Positions 63,480 to 64,000 of a DNA stretch of 64,000 bases are shown here, in pieces; the stretch's first letter is position 1; every line of letters begins with the position of its first letter. The position numbers and the translations under genes are program-made. Source of the DNA: Lachnospiraceae bacterium (GTDB lineage Bacteria > Bacillota_A > Clostridia > Lachnospirales > Lachnospiraceae). The notes beneath the pieces are model-generated. The model was given only the letters and a program-made list of their open reading frames with translations, was not told the origin of the DNA and did no database searches. The DNA is taken from NCBI GenBank assembly GCA_016287765.1, contig JAEEWS010000007.1, positions 23,268-87,267 on the forward strand, written 5' to 3'.

Positions 63480-64000
63480 TTAATTTGCCAGTGAATTCTC
63501 TATCAGGCTTACGGAAACAAGAGCTGAAACTCCTTTTTCCTGCATGGTGATGCCGTACAAGGCATCAGCCGATGCCATGGTTCCTCTTCTGTGGGTAATT
63601 ACAATAAACTGGGTATGATCCGTCAGTTTGTGCAAGTAACGGGCATATCTGCCCACGTTACTGTCATCAAGAGCCGCCTCGATCTCATCCAGCAGACAGA
63701 AAGGTGAAGGCTTAAGGTTCTGTATGGCGAAGAGTAAAGCTATGGCTGTAAGAGCTCTTTCACCACCGGATAACATCATCATGTTCTGCAGCTTCTTCCC
63801 GGGGGGCTGAGCATTTATCTTAATGCCTGCAATAAGCACATCCTCATCCTCCATAAGCTCCAGTGTACCCTGGCCGCCTCCGAAGAGTTCTTTGAATACC
63901 ACATCAAATTCATCTCTGATCAATGCGAATTTCTCGTTGAACTGCTTACGCATTTCTTCTTCCAGGGTCTCTATAATGCCCTTGAGTTTATCCTCTGCCT
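63480..64000 (-). CDS. smc: Chromosome segregation ATPase SMC, C-terminal end (5' part outside window)
   Basis: SMC forms the bacterial condensin with ScpA and ScpB. The visible 173 residues are the C-terminal head: a helical entry (IIETLEEEMRKQFNEKF), FKELFGGGQGTLELMED, the ABC signature MLSGGERALTAIALLFAI, and Walker B FCLLDEIEAALDDSNVGRYARYL, then the switch histidine in FIVITHRRGTM. The frame is open through the window edge. The smc-ftsY order matches Bacillus. Confidence 0.95.
   Translation of the reverse strand, partial: AEDKLKGIIETLEEEMRKQFNEKFALIRDEFDVVFKELFGGGQGTLELMEDEDVLIAGIKINAQPPGKKLQNMMMLSGGERALTAIALLFAIQNLKPSPFCLLDEIEAALDDSNVGRYARYLHKLTDHTQFIVITHRRGTMASADALYGITMQEKGVSALVSVSLIENSLAN

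Noticed and set aside
1..64000. Insertion sequences, prophage, CRISPR or toxin-antitoxin loci
   Set aside because: No transposase, integrase, regularly spaced repeat array or small toxin-like pair was seen; the gene order is that of a conserved core chromosome.

Overview
The window is a dense, moderately AT-rich Firmicutes chromosome segment in which every gene I can support lies on the minus strand. The gene content and order (PolC-type polymerase, smc-ftsY, ylxM-ffh-rpsP-khpA-rimM-trmD-rplS-lepB-rbgA-rnhB-ylqH, rimP-nusA-ylxR-ylxQ-infB-rbfA-truB-ribF, SepF plus DivIVA, MinE, a Na+-pumping decarboxylase) point to Clostridia. The best fit is a Lachnospiraceae/Butyrivibrio-like organism; the genus is a guess. 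There are no insertion sequences, phage genes, CRISPR arrays or rRNA genes, one tRNA, and no gene-free stretch over 300 bases (the longest, 4472-4751, is about 280).

In transcription order (high to low coordinates): the truncated smc gene and ftsY end at a terminator near 62510. recA-recX follow, then a four-gene membrane decarboxylase operon (oadG, biotin carrier, oadB, oadA). Next comes an envelope and lipid block: bactofilin, pyrH, frr, uppS, cdsA, dxr, rseP, ispG, polC. A tRNA-Glu(CTC) and alaS have their own promoters. The rimP-nusA-infB-truB-ribF translation operon begins with a terminator-like leader hairpin. The SRP and ribosome-maturation operon runs ylxM-ffh-rpsP-khpA-rimM-trmD, then rplS under its own promoter, then lepB-rbgA-rnhB-ylqH-yraN-DUF512-der-plsY-gpsA and a membrane-anchored EEP-family phosphatase/nuclease.

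Below that are a membrane MutS-like ATPase, mutS, mutL, miaA and a PLP lyase. A cell-shape and division block follows: mreC, mreD, PBP2, minC, minD, minE, rodA, mgsA. The lowest part holds a 123-nt perfect four-armed inverted-repeat element, a small unrecognised P-loop protein, an HlyD-like membrane protein, sepF, divIVA, lspA and the 5' part of rluD.

Functionally the window joins three programmes: growth-rate genes (translation, SRP export), envelope synthesis (undecaprenyl phosphate, phospholipid, Rod complex, signal peptidases) and division-site placement (MinCDE, DivIVA, SepF). The least explained features are the four-way-junction element at 4603-4725 with the P-loop/HlyD pair beside it, a structured GC-richer stretch between ffh and rpsP, an MgsA homologue lacking both catalytic aspartates, a RibF without its kinase domain, and promoters overlapping terminators.
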